Shown here: in pieces, positions 1 through 7,195 of the stretch
Numbering within the stretch: position 1 is the first letter of the stretch
Layout of the letters: every line of letters starts with the position of its first letter
DNA from: an uncultured Porphyromonadaceae bacterium
GTDB lineage: Bacteria; Bacteroidota; Bacteroidia; Bacteroidales; Muribaculaceae
NCBI GenBank assembly: GCA_900555165.1
Contig: USKE01000021.1
Span: 1 to 13,862, forward strand
DNA: 13,862 nt
Direction: 5' to 3'
Notes under the pieces: model-generated
What the model was told of the DNA's origin: nothing
The model's input: the letters and a program-made list of their open reading frames with translations, nothing else
Database searches by the model: none
Made by a program: the position numbers and the translations under genes

Positions 1-129
1 CTGCGGCACAAGCCATTTGTAAAGTTTCTCGGCAAGTTCGTGACGGCAACGCTCGCCCCGTACACACAGCTCTTCAAGACGCGCCTTCGCCACATCGGCC
101 GGCATCGGTTTTCGCGGTTTCAGTGCCAT
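1..129 (-). CDS. recX: RecX family regulatory protein, N-terminal fragment (runs off left edge)
   Basis: The first 43 codons are visible from an ATG whose complement lies at 127-129. The peptide starts MALKPRKPMP and continues with AKARLEELCVRGERC, then a segment ending HELAEKLYKWLVPQ. Small residues plus Cys/Arg/Glu in an 'RLEELCVRGERCRHELAEKL' arrangement are typical of the first three-helix repeat of RecX, which binds RecA filaments and limits recombinase activity. It begins 5 nt after the prmC stop on the same strand, so it is probably the last visible member of that operon. A prmC-recX pairing is common in Bacteroidales, as I recall it, and this supports the call. The C-terminal part is outside the window, so completeness cannot be judged. 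Confidence 0.72.
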   Translation of the reverse strand, partial: MALKPRKPMPADVAKARLEELCVRGERCRHELAEKLYKWLVPQ

Positions 130-134
130 GGGCG

Positions 135-1019
135 TTACTTTGAGATTATGGCAAAACGCTGTTTGCCGAAAGAATCACGCTGAATGTCGATACGGCTCCA
201 TCCGGTCTTGCGGGCCATGTCGACAAGCCGATCGGCAAACAGGGGGTTTATCTCGAAATACACCGTTCCACCAGGCGCCAGCGCGTCGGCGGCATACTCC
301 AGTATGGCGCGGTAAAACTCCAGCGGGTCGCTGTCAGGAACGAACAGTGCCGAATGAGGCTCGAAATCGAGCACATTCGGATCCATGTCGGCACGCTCGC
401 TGTCGGCGATATACGGCGGATTGCTTACAATTATGTCGAAAGGCCCCTCGCCGGCAGGTTCCCCCTTGAGTATGTCGGCCTCGATGAAATCCACCCGGGC
501 TTTCAGGTCGCGGGCGTTGGCGCGTGCCACATCGAGCGCCCCGGCGCTGATGTCGGTGGCCGTGACGTCGGCAAACGGCAGGTTGCGCGCCAGAACCAGA
601 GCTATGCACCCCGACCCGGTGGCTATGTCGAGCACGCGCAGATCCTTGCGGTCGCTGTTGTCGCGCACTATTATGTCGACAAGCTCGGCGGTCTCCGGGC
701 GCGGAATCAGCGTATCGCGGGTGACACCGATCTTCAGCCCGTAGAACACGGTATTTCCGAAAATGTACTGTATCGGTTCGTGGCGGAGCAGACGGTCAAC
801 TACAGCATCTATCTTCCCCGACATATAGCCGGTAAGCGTCTCGTTGGCTTTTATGGCAAGGTCGACAGGTGTCCACCCCTTGAGGTTCGCGAAGATTATG
901 CGCGCCATGGCCTTGGCCTCACCCCGGCCGTAAAGCGGCGTGAGGCGGTCGGTGACCGAACGCACAGTCTCGTACACGGTTTTCTCTATAGCCTGACTGT
1001 CAGACGGATTCTCGGCCAT
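135..1019 (-). CDS. prmC: Peptide chain release factor N5-glutamine methyltransferase PrmC (HemK)
   Basis: This 294-residue protein has the expected PrmC length and two-domain layout. It methylates the glutamine of the GGQ motif in release factors RF1/RF2 in the cytoplasm, using S-adenosylmethionine. The N-terminal helical domain spans about residues 1-95 and is followed by the linker motif IPRPETAELVD (105-115). The Rossmann-type methyltransferase core has the SAM loop DIATGSGCIA (131-140) and the catalytic NPPY (200-203) that holds the glutamine amide. The ATG start lies 13 nt after the neuB stop, and recX follows 5 nt after the prmC stop, so the gene looks co-transcribed with the nonulosonate genes upstream. 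No defect is seen. The identification is secure because NPPY together with the PRPET linker distinguishes PrmC/PrmB from other methyltransferases. PrmB is less likely given the recX neighbour. Confidence 0.95.
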   Translation of the reverse strand: MAENPSDSQAIEKTVYETVRSVTDRLTPLYGRGEAKAMARIIFANLKGWTPVDLAIKANETLTGYMSGKIDAVVDRLLRHEPIQYIFGNTVFYGLKIGVTRDTLIPRPETAELVDIIVRDNSDRKDLRVLDIATGSGCIALVLARNLPFADVTATDISAGALDVARANARDLKARVDFIEADILKGEPAGEGPFDIIVSNPPYIADSERADMDPNVLDFEPHSALFVPDSDPLEFYRAILEYAADALAPGGTVYFEINPLFADRLVDMARKTGWSRIDIQRDSFGKQRFAIISK

Positions 1020-1032
1020 ACAGTGTGACTTT

Positions 1033-2070
1033 TTATATGGTTATGAGCGAATCGGCGGGGAAGTCGGCCACGGCACGTGTGCCCACGACACTGTCCCAGA
1101 GCATGGGCGACACACCGTTGCCGGGACGTTTCACCGTCAGGTTCTCGCCGGTAAGGAGTTCGCCGGCCTTGATGTCGCGGGCGGCAACGATGCTCTTGCG
1201 GGCAACCTCGATGTTGGGGCGCTCGGAGGGTGACACAGTTTTGTCGGCCGAACCCAAGGCCTGTTCGATATTGCGTATCGCCGTCACCATCGCCTTCAGT
1301 TCGGCGGGGTCGAGCGATGCCTTATGGTCGGGGCCGGGCAACGACTTGTCGAGCGTGAAATGTTTTTCTATGATGCGGGCCCCCATCGCCACGGCGCCCA
1401 CGGGCACCTCGATGCCGTTGGTATGGTCGCTGTAACCCACGGCTCCGGCACCGAGTGTGGCAAGCGCCGACATGGCGCGCAGGTTCACGTCGGCCATCGG
1501 CGTGGGGTATTGGGTGTTGCAGTGCAGCAGAGCCACCCGCTCGCGTGTCGTGCCGTTCTGTTCAAGCACCTGCAGGGCGGCCTCGACCTCGGGAAGTTCC
1601 GACATTCCGGTCGAAAGAATCACGGGCTGCCCCAGCCGCGCTATCTTGCGCAGGTAAGGGAGGTTGGTTATCTCGCCCGAGGGGATTTTCCAGTATGCCA
1701 TTCCGATAGCGGCCAGGCAGTCGATTGACACAAGATCGAACGGCGTCGACATGAAACCTATCCCGACCTCGCGGCATATCGCGGCCAGACGCTCGTAGTC
1801 AGACAGCGGCAGGTGTATCTTGCGACACATCTCAAGCTGACTCTCGGCGGCTCCGGTCATCTCTTTCTGATATTCGGCTTTGGGTGCGATGGTCGAGATG
1901 ACCAGCTCGGGCACCGCCGTCTGGAATTTCACGAAATCGGCACCTGCCTCTTTGGCGGCATGAATCATGGCCACGGCGCGGTCGAAATCGCCGTTGTGGT
2001 TCACGCCGGCCTCGGCTATGATCATCACCCTGTCGGGGAACACCTTTTTATCATTATTTTCCATCGTCAT
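1033..2070 (-). CDS. neuB: NeuB/LegI-type nonulosonic acid synthase (N-acetylneuraminate or N,N'-diacetyllegionaminate synthase)
   Basis: A 345-residue cytoplasmic enzyme of the sialic-acid synthase family. It condenses phosphoenolpyruvate with a 6-carbon N-acetyl sugar to make a 9-carbon nonulosonic acid. Hallmarks of the TIM-barrel domain are AEAGVNHNGD (19-28), KFQT (48-51), STPFD (108-112), KIPSGEITN (128-136), GYSDHTNG (212-219), EKHFTLDK (235-242) and PGPDHKAS (245-252). A C-terminal SAF/antifreeze-like domain follows (about 285-345), starting with RKSIVAARDIKAGE. The length is normal and nothing is missing. The ATG start lies 1 nt after the ATP-grasp stop (TGA-A-ATG), which implies translational coupling. 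A second ATG two codons downstream is also possible. A LegB-type dehydratase two genes upstream favours a legionaminate-type substrate over N-acetylmannosamine, but sequence alone does not settle this. Confidence 0.92.
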   Translation of the reverse strand: MTMENNDKKVFPDRVMIIAEAGVNHNGDFDRAVAMIHAAKEAGADFVKFQTAVPELVISTIAPKAEYQKEMTGAAESQLEMCRKIHLPLSDYERLAAICREVGIGFMSTPFDLVSIDCLAAIGMAYWKIPSGEITNLPYLRKIARLGQPVILSTGMSELPEVEAALQVLEQNGTTRERVALLHCNTQYPTPMADVNLRAMSALATLGAGAVGYSDHTNGIEVPVGAVAMGARIIEKHFTLDKSLPGPDHKASLDPAELKAMVTAIRNIEQALGSADKTVSPSERPNIEVARKSIVAARDIKAGELLTGENLTVKRPGNGVSPMLWDSVVGTRAVADFPADSLITI

Positions 2071-2071
2071 T

Positions 2072-3049
2072 TCAGATTAATGTGCCGTCGGGGGCGAACA
2101 CCGCCTCCTCGAAACTGCGTGTCATGCGTGCGCCGTCAGTCCAGTCGTCGACCGTTTTAACCGGACAGTCTGTGGCCTCGTCGATAATCCATCCCGGCAG
2201 AGGCAGCCCGGCGTGCACCGACAGCACCGCCCCGCCCCCCAGGCGCGGATTAATCTCCATTATCAGGTAGCGGTCACGCACCGTGTCATAGAGGAACTGC
2301 AGGGTCAGCGGCCCGGTGAGTCCGAGCCGTTCCACTGCCTCGCGCGTGAGCCGGGCCAGCGTGTCGTTGCGTTCGGTCTGCGACACAGATACCTCCCCCC
2401 CTATGACTTCGAGCCTGCGGCGCGGCACAGCGCCGAGCAGGCGTCCGTCACGCGCCACATAGCAGTCTACCGAATACTCCACGGCATCGGCCACATACTC
2501 CTGTATCTGATAATTACCTGGGTCGGCAAGCGCGTCGAGGTCGCTCTGCGATGCAAGCACGCGGATGCCCTTCGAGGCCGAGCCGTTGCGCGGCTTGGCT
2601 ATCATCGGGAAAACTGCCCCCTCGCCCGCGGTGAGCGGCGCGGGTATTCCGTTGCTGGCGAAGAGTCCGGCGGCCACGGTCTTGTCGAACATGTCGCGGG
2701 CCGTCTGCCCGTCGCCGCAGGCGCAGAAAGCGTCGCCGTAGCGCGCGGCATACTTGGCGGCGACCTCCACAGCCGGGTCCACGAAGGGCACGATTATGTC
2801 TATGCTGTTTTCGGCGACTGTGCGGTGCAGATGTTCATACAGATCCGGATCGCGCCATTTCAGCCCGGTGATGACCTGCCCAACGAGCGCCACAGGCACA
2901 CGCGGGTCAAGCTCGTAGCTGAAGATGTTCACGTCGAGCCCGCGCTCCTGCCCGGCCTTACGGAACAGGCGCGCCATGCCGGTGCGTTTCGCCCCGCCGA
3001 GGAAGAGGATGTTCAGGCATCCCGGTGTCTTTGTGCGGCGTGTAAGCAT
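2072..3049 (-). CDS. ATP-grasp ligase (CarB/PylC-like) in a nonulosonate gene set
   Basis: A 325-residue protein with the order pre-ATP-grasp Rossmann domain (about 12-115, starting NILFLGGAKRTG), ATP-binding lid KPRNGSASKGI (152-162), hinge IQEYV (182-186) and metal/ATP site MEINPRLGGG (264-273). Such enzymes use ATP to activate a carboxylate as an acyl-phosphate and join it to an amine or similar nucleophile. The substrate cannot be read from the sequence. Its start overlaps the legB stop by one base (TGATG), and neuB starts 1 nt after its own stop. It therefore almost certainly acts on the same sugar or its precursor, for example by attaching an amino acid or other acyl group. That role is inference. 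Relatives are scattered in capsule and O-antigen loci of many bacteria. A carbamoyl-phosphate synthase subunit is ruled out by size, since CarB is over 1000 residues. Confidence 0.85.
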   Translation of the reverse strand: MLTRRTKTPGCLNILFLGGAKRTGMARLFRKAGQERGLDVNIFSYELDPRVPVALVGQVITGLKWRDPDLYEHLHRTVAENSIDIIVPFVDPAVEVAAKYAARYGDAFCACGDGQTARDMFDKTVAAGLFASNGIPAPLTAGEGAVFPMIAKPRNGSASKGIRVLASQSDLDALADPGNYQIQEYVADAVEYSVDCYVARDGRLLGAVPRRRLEVIGGEVSVSQTERNDTLARLTREAVERLGLTGPLTLQFLYDTVRDRYLIMEINPRLGGGAVLSVHAGLPLPGWIIDEATDCPVKTVDDWTDGARMTRSFEEAVFAPDGTLI

Positions 3050-4038
3050 CAGCGGTTGTATATGTCGGGCTTGTAACGCACCAGGTTGGCAGGGTCGCTG
3101 AGCCAGCGCACGGTACGGGCGATACCCTCCTCGAAACTTACCTGCGGGCGCCAGGGCGTGAGCGTGGTGATTTTCGTATTGTCGCCGCAGAGGCGGAACA
3201 CCTCGCTCTTGGCCGGACGCAGACGGGCCGGGTCGACGGTGAACTTCACGTCGGCCTCCATCACGCGGGCTATGGTGTCGAATGTGTCGGCCATGGTGAT
3301 TTCCGTTCCGGTGGCGATGTTTATCTCCTCACCCTCGATACCCTCGGTCTCGGCAAGCGCCAGGAAACCGCGGCAGGTATCCTCAACGTAATTGAAGTCG
3401 CGCGTGGGGCGCAGGTCGCCCACCATTATCTCGCGTTTGCCCGAGGCTATCTGCGAGATGATCGTGGGTATTATGGCACGGGCGCTCTGGCGCGGACCGT
3501 AAGCGTTGAACGGCCTGGCAATCACCACCGGTAGACCGAAAGCGTTGTAGTAGCTCTTTGCTATGGCGTCGGCGCCGATCTTCGTGGCCGAATAGGGCGA
3601 CTGCGGCTGCCGGGGATGTTTCTCGTCGATGGGCACATACAGCGCCGTGCCGTAGACCTCGGAGGTCGAGGTCACTATCAGACGCTCTGTGCCAAGCTCT
3701 TTCGCGGCCTGACACATGTTGAGCGTGCCTGAGATATTGGTGTCGACATAGCTTTCCGGCGCCTCGTAGCTGTAGGGTATGGCTATCAGAGCCGCCAGAT
3801 GGAAGATAGTGTCTACCCCCTGGGCGGCGCGGCGGCAGAACGCCGAGTCGCGCACGTCGCCGCATACAATCTCAAGACCCGGGTCACGGCGTCCGTCGAG
3901 CCACCCCCAGTCATTGAATGAATTATACTGGCAGAGCGCCCTCACCTTTATGCCGCGGCTGAGCAGAAGGTCGACAAGATGCGACCCTATGAAACCATCG
4001 GCGCCGGTGACCAGCGCGTGTTTTATATTGCGTGACAT
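3049..4038 (-). CDS. legB: LegB-type NAD-dependent sugar-nucleotide 4,6-dehydratase
   Basis: A 329-residue extended short-chain dehydrogenase/reductase. The NAD-binding loop is TGADGFIG (11-18), the catalytic segment is STSEVYG (124-130), with Thr125-Ser126-Glu127 at the dehydratase triad position, and the active-site pair is Tyr149/Lys153 in YSATK. The stretches CQYNSFNDWGWLDG (36-49), LAALIAIPYSY (81-91) and YGPRQSARA (180-188) are, in my recollection, diagnostic of the LegB family. That family makes a 4-keto-6-deoxy-GlcNAc nucleotide at the start of legionaminic acid synthesis. An upstream in-frame TTG at 4056 would add six residues (NSYLI follows the initiator). I chose the ATG at 4038 because the conserved fold starts there and the extension lies in a repeat element. 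The stop overlaps the start of the ATP-grasp gene by one base. Confidence 0.93.
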   Translation of the reverse strand: MSRNIKHALVTGADGFIGSHLVDLLLSRGIKVRALCQYNSFNDWGWLDGRRDPGLEIVCGDVRDSAFCRRAAQGVDTIFHLAALIAIPYSYEAPESYVDTNISGTLNMCQAAKELGTERLIVTSTSEVYGTALYVPIDEKHPRQPQSPYSATKIGADAIAKSYYNAFGLPVVIARPFNAYGPRQSARAIIPTIISQIASGKREIMVGDLRPTRDFNYVEDTCRGFLALAETEGIEGEEINIATGTEITMADTFDTIARVMEADVKFTVDPARLRPAKSEVFRLCGDNTKITTLTPWRPQVSFEEGIARTVRWLSDPANLVRYKPDIYNR

Positions 4039-4041
4039 AAT

Positions 4042-4226
4042 TAAGTAACTGTTCAAAATTATTTTATAGTTACCGGTCAGATTATTTCAATGTTTCTTCG
4101 GCGAAATTTTTGAATCTTTTCCTCTCTTCATCAGTCGTGTAGCTCGCTACACTCCTTCTTCATCGAGTAAAATCTCCTAAAAATTTCTCTCGAACAAACA
4201 TTAAAATAATTTCGACCAGTTACTTA
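4042..4226. repeat. ~185-bp imperfect palindromic (MITE-like) intergenic element
   Basis: The outer arms 4042-4066 and 4202-4226 are inverted copies matching at 23 of 25 positions. Inside them, 4088-4110 and 4180-4201 are also related by inversion, with mismatches. The centre is a perfect 7-bp stem with a 2-nt loop, GTGTAGC-TC-GCTACAC (4137-4152). The left side carries an extra degenerate copy of the outer arm (about 4067-4090), so the element is longer on that side. It fills the whole gap between the lipoprotein stop and the legB start, ending 3 nt before the legB ATG. It is AT-rich compared with the flanking genes. It holds no transposase and no convincing gene. It could be a non-autonomous mobile repeat, an attenuator or processed RNA hairpin, or both. 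Its copy number in the genome is unknown from here. Confidence 0.7.
4054..4061 (-). promoter_or_regulatory. Possible legB -7 promoter box (TAATTTTG)
   Basis: On the minus strand the octamer TAATTTTG matches the Bacteroidetes -7 consensus TAnnTTTG at every fixed base. It lies in the outer arm of the palindrome, 15 nt before the legB ATG at 4038. There is no TTTG at the expected 19-21 nt upstream, so only half the promoter is present. The opposite arm has a near match facing the other way (TAATTTCG, 4207-4214, plus strand). A real start here would give legB a leader of roughly 10 nt. This is a pattern match only. Confidence 0.35.
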
Positions 4227-4235
4227 TCTTGTTTT

Positions 4236-4697
4236 TCAGAATTTTACCAAATAATATGTGATTTCGGCACCGTCGGGCGTGTCATAGGCAAGCGTCATAC
4301 GGTCGCCCGAATCATGTTGCACCGCCAGCGGGATGTCGGCATCGGCCGGGAGGCGCAGCATGGCCGGCGGCACATACATCTGATGCTGGTCACCGTCGCC
4401 GGCCTTGTGCGCGAAGTTCAGCACAATGCAGTTGTCGCGACGGCTCCAGGTGCCCCAGCTCCGTTCGGGAGCGTGCGCCAGCGGGTCGTTCTCGACCGAA
4501 ATGCAGATTATGTTGTTCTGGAAACTCCAGAAACAGTTGCCGTCGTAGTCAGTGTCATCCTCGCCGTCGACCGCCATGCGGTCAAGGTGCCAGACACCGA
4601 ACAGCGTGCCGATGTCGCCGTTGTTGCTGGTGCATCCGGCGGTCACTGTCATAAGGAGCAACGCTCCCGGGAGCCATATGTTCAAGATCTTTTTCAT
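4236..4697 (-). CDS. Lipocalin-like lipoprotein, function unknown
   Basis: This 153-residue protein has a lipoprotein signal: positive MKK, a hydrophobic core (about 4-20) and a Cys at residue 22 in the context VTAGC. It should therefore be lipid-anchored in the envelope after processing. The residue at -3 of the lipobox is Thr rather than the usual Leu. The mature part opens GTLFGVWHLDRM, the usual first strand of lipocalin-like lipoproteins in Bacteroidales, and has alternating hydrophobic strands to the end (ITYYLVKF). The family may be one of the lipocalin-like DUFs, but I cannot name it with certainty. It starts 12 nt after the wzi-like gene stop, so it is probably co-expressed with it and could be a partner of the barrel. 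That partnership is inference from order alone. Confidence 0.8.
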   Translation of the reverse strand: MKKILNIWLPGALLLMTVTAGCTSNNGDIGTLFGVWHLDRMAVDGEDDTDYDGNCFWSFQNNIICISVENDPLAHAPERSWGTWSRRDNCIVLNFAHKAGDGDQHQMYVPPAMLRLPADADIPLAVQHDSGDRMTLAYDTPDGAEITYYLVKF

Positions 4698-4709
4698 GCG
4701 CGGAGTGTA

Positions 4710-6260
4710 TTATCTGCCGAGACTGAAGTCACCTGTGTACGTCACCGACAGGGCGGCGCCTACCTTGTCGCCGAACATCGACCCGGCGTCCATGGCCAGC
4801 TGCGCCGTAAGTTTCAGCGCGCTGAGCGATCGCGGGGTATAGGTTGCCTCGACCATCAGCGATGTGTCTGTCACCGGCTTTTTCAGCGGAACGCGCGCCG
4901 TGCCCCACCCCTTGCGGTAACCGCCGAGCAGACGGTAGCCGATTTCGGGGGAGATGATTCCCTCGACCCCGACATGGAAACCGCGCACACGGGTGTCGGC
5001 AAACTGGAGGTGACCGTCGGTATTATACACCGGCGACGGCAGGAACGGCGTGCCGATGGCCATGCCGTAGTTGGCGTATGAGTTGTATTCGTAATTGTTG
5101 TAGTAATTGTCGTTCCCTTCGGCGCGGGTGGTGATGTCGGTGCCGACTTCATCGTCGGGATCCCAGTGCAGGGGACCCGACTGGTTGGTGAAGTCAAGAT
5201 ATTCCACCACAACTGCCGAGACGATGCCCGGGCGTGCGGCGCGGTATTCCAGACCCCAGAGACCGTCGAATCCGTTCAGGAACCCGATGCCCGAGCCATC
5301 CTCCCACGGTTTCTGCATGTAGACCCTTACCTGCGCGCCGTTTTTCAGGCGGTAGCGCGCCAGCAGGTCCCACGACCCGAGCGACGAACCCTGGTAGTAG
5401 TCCTTGCCGCCGTCGGTGGGCACAAGCATCCTGAAGAACTGGCTTATCCCTTTCGAGAACTTCCGCTCCTGAATCTTCACACCTTTGCTGTACCAGGCGG
5501 TCTCGCCGCCGAAAAAGGCGCCTACCTGCATACCCACCGTAACCGAAAGGGGCTGAGAGGGCATGGTGCGGAAATAACACCGCTTATAGCTGTAGAGGGC
5601 ACCGAGGTTGATGTGCCCTTCGTAATAGTTGTAATGATCTTTGAGCCAGCCGTTGTCGGCCATCTTGCCGTATGACAGCTCGCCCTGTATCTGCACCCAC
5701 CCGCGGGTGAAGGGGATGTTCTGGAAATCGTTGAACCCCACACGCACCTCGGGGATTGGGCGCGCGTTGCCGCTCTCCACCAGGTCGCCCGACGACAGAC
5801 GGCTGTCAAGCAGCGCCGACGAATGTTCTTTCATCCCGGCGGTGAGAAACACCCCGCGGTAGTCGATGCGGCCATAGAGCTGCTGCAGCCACAGGCGCGA
5901 CGGATGCCGGGGGTTGGTGCCCCACCCTCCGGGGGTGTCGGCACCGTCGCTGGCATGCCAGCGCATATAGTCGACACTGCCGGTATAGCCGCCGATGACA
6001 TCGACGCCGAAACGTATGTCGACCCTGCGCGACGGGCGCACGGCCAGTTCGGCGCCAAGGTTGACCAGAGCGTCGTTTTGTGTCGACAGACGTCCGTGGC
6101 TGTTGGCCGATATATAATAAGGTGTGAAGTCAGAGCCGCCGAACGCACCGGTGACACCACCGGTCACGCGCGCGCCGAACCCCTCGGCCTGCGCCGCGAG
6201 AGCCGTGGCTGTCATGGCGCACGTCAGAGCGGCGGCCCGTATGAGATGTTTCGGTTTCAT
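4710..6260 (-). CDS. Wzi-family capsule assembly outer-membrane beta-barrel protein
   Basis: A 516-residue protein with a type I signal peptide (MKPKHLIRAAALTCAMTATALAAQA, written in pieces: core residues 6-23, cleavage probably after AQA at 25). The mature part is rich in alternating aromatic and polar strands, as in a large outer-membrane barrel. Stretches such as YISANSHGRLS, WLQQLYGRIDYRGVFLTAGMKEH, NGFDGLWGLEYR and YEYNSYANYGMAIGTPFL match my recollection of the Bacteroidetes branch of the Wzi family. The length is close to the family norm. In E. coli, Wzi anchors capsule at the cell surface, and the Bacteroidetes members are assumed to do something similar. It overlaps the end of the glsB-like gene by 4 nt (ATGA) and precedes the lipoprotein gene. 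Placement beside lipid and nonulosonate genes fits a role in surface glycan display. Confidence 0.85.
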   Translation of the reverse strand: MKPKHLIRAAALTCAMTATALAAQAEGFGARVTGGVTGAFGGSDFTPYYISANSHGRLSTQNDALVNLGAELAVRPSRRVDIRFGVDVIGGYTGSVDYMRWHASDGADTPGGWGTNPRHPSRLWLQQLYGRIDYRGVFLTAGMKEHSSALLDSRLSSGDLVESGNARPIPEVRVGFNDFQNIPFTRGWVQIQGELSYGKMADNGWLKDHYNYYEGHINLGALYSYKRCYFRTMPSQPLSVTVGMQVGAFFGGETAWYSKGVKIQERKFSKGISQFFRMLVPTDGGKDYYQGSSLGSWDLLARYRLKNGAQVRVYMQKPWEDGSGIGFLNGFDGLWGLEYRAARPGIVSAVVVEYLDFTNQSGPLHWDPDDEVGTDITTRAEGNDNYYNNYEYNSYANYGMAIGTPFLPSPVYNTDGHLQFADTRVRGFHVGVEGIISPEIGYRLLGGYRKGWGTARVPLKKPVTDTSLMVEATYTPRSLSALKLTAQLAMDAGSMFGDKVGAALSVTYTGDFSLGR

Positions 6261-7195
6261 GCCTCGTCGGGATGATATGTCTGTATATGGCGCTGTTTCT
6301 TCTCTTCGAAAATCTCGGAGATGGTGAGGAAGATGCCGGTCTCCTCGACATCGCCGAACTCGTCATTTATCGCCGTGCCGAATATCTTCATCGTGGGCGA
6401 CAGCGACATGTAGGCGTTCACCAGCGGCGGGATGTTTATGCCGTGGGCACGGATTTTCGCGTTGAGCACCCGATAATCCTCCTTGAACGAGTTCCCCGGA
6501 AGCAGGTCGCTTGCCCCGGCGATTTCCGTAGGGGTTTCAAGCGGCTTGAACGGCCTGACAAGATTGTCGGGGTCGGGGAAATGCCTGTTCAGGAAATACA
6601 GCAGCAGGTTGCGGCAGTCGCGGTCATACGAGGGGTACATCGTGAACTTGCCGAACAGATATTTGATTTCGGGGTATTTCACCGTAAGAGCCCCCAGGCC
6701 GTCCCAAAGGTTGTCGAGACCGAAGATTGCCTTGGCGCCCGCCTTGCTCGACTGATATTCGAGCGTTACGAACGAACGCCCCAGCTCAATCGTCGCCGGA
6801 AGATAGTCGGTAATGAACCGCTCCGAGAAACGGAACATGTGCGATGTGGCTATGCGTGGCGAGCCGTCGGCCTCGATCTTCACGTCGCGCCCCAGGATGA
6901 ACCGGTAGCCGCCGATTATCCCCTCGTTCTCGGGATCCCATACGATAAGCTGGCGGCAGGGGGGATCCATAAGATCATAACGGTCGATGTCGCACTCCTT
7001 TCCGGTGCCTCCGCCGGCAGTGCGGAAAGCAATCTCGCGCAGACGGCCTATCTCGCGCATCACGTTCGGCGCCGTGCGTGCGTCGACAATATATATATCG
7101 TTATTCCCCTTGTTGGTATGGCGCAGAAAGCACTCGGGGGTAAGTTCGTTCCTGAGCAAAGACCGGTCGACCGGGGCTATGATGGGTTCAGGCAT
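6257..7195 (-). CDS. glsB: GlsB/OlsB-type N-acyltransferase (GNAT fold, amino-acid lipid synthesis)
   Basis: A 312-residue cytoplasmic or membrane-peripheral acyltransferase of the OlsB/GNAT class. In Bacteroides the relative GlsB N-acylates glycine with a 3-hydroxy fatty acid in the first step of glycine-lipid synthesis. Conserved parts are MREIGRLREIAFR (46-58), GGGTG (61-65), YDLMD (73-77), QLIVWDPENEGIIGGYRFIL (82-101), ELGRSFV (137-143) and PPLVNAYMSL (256-265). The open frame extends upstream to 7324 inside the neighbouring gene, but the family start is MPEPIIAPVD at 7195, an ATG that overlaps the stop of the glsA-like gene by 8 nt. The 3' end overlaps the wzi-like start by 4 nt. Pairing with an O-acyltransferase is the known arrangement of this pathway. 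The acyl acceptor (glycine, ornithine or other) is inferred from relatives. Confidence 0.87.
   Translation of the reverse strand: MPEPIIAPVDRSLLRNELTPECFLRHTNKGNNDIYIVDARTAPNVMREIGRLREIAFRTAGGGTGKECDIDRYDLMDPPCRQLIVWDPENEGIIGGYRFILGRDVKIEADGSPRIATSHMFRFSERFITDYLPATIELGRSFVTLEYQSSKAGAKAIFGLDNLWDGLGALTVKYPEIKYLFGKFTMYPSYDRDCRNLLLYFLNRHFPDPDNLVRPFKPLETPTEIAGASDLLPGNSFKEDYRVLNAKIRAHGINIPPLVNAYMSLSPTMKIFGTAINDEFGDVEETGIFLTISEIFEEKKQRHIQTYHPDEA

Noticed and set aside
354..1028. A 224-codon plus-strand open frame
   Set aside because: It is antisense to prmC, which is unmistakable by its NPPY and PRPET motifs.
2213..3076. A 287-codon plus-strand open frame
   Set aside because: It is antisense to the ATP-grasp gene, which has all its family motifs on the minus strand. 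The plus-strand protein resembles nothing.
4086..4166. Two short minus-strand peptides inside the palindrome (MKKECSELHD and MKRGKDSKISPKKH)
   Set aside because: They have 10 and 14 codons, overlap the stem structure and show no sign of selection on codons. They more likely arise by chance from the repeat sequence.
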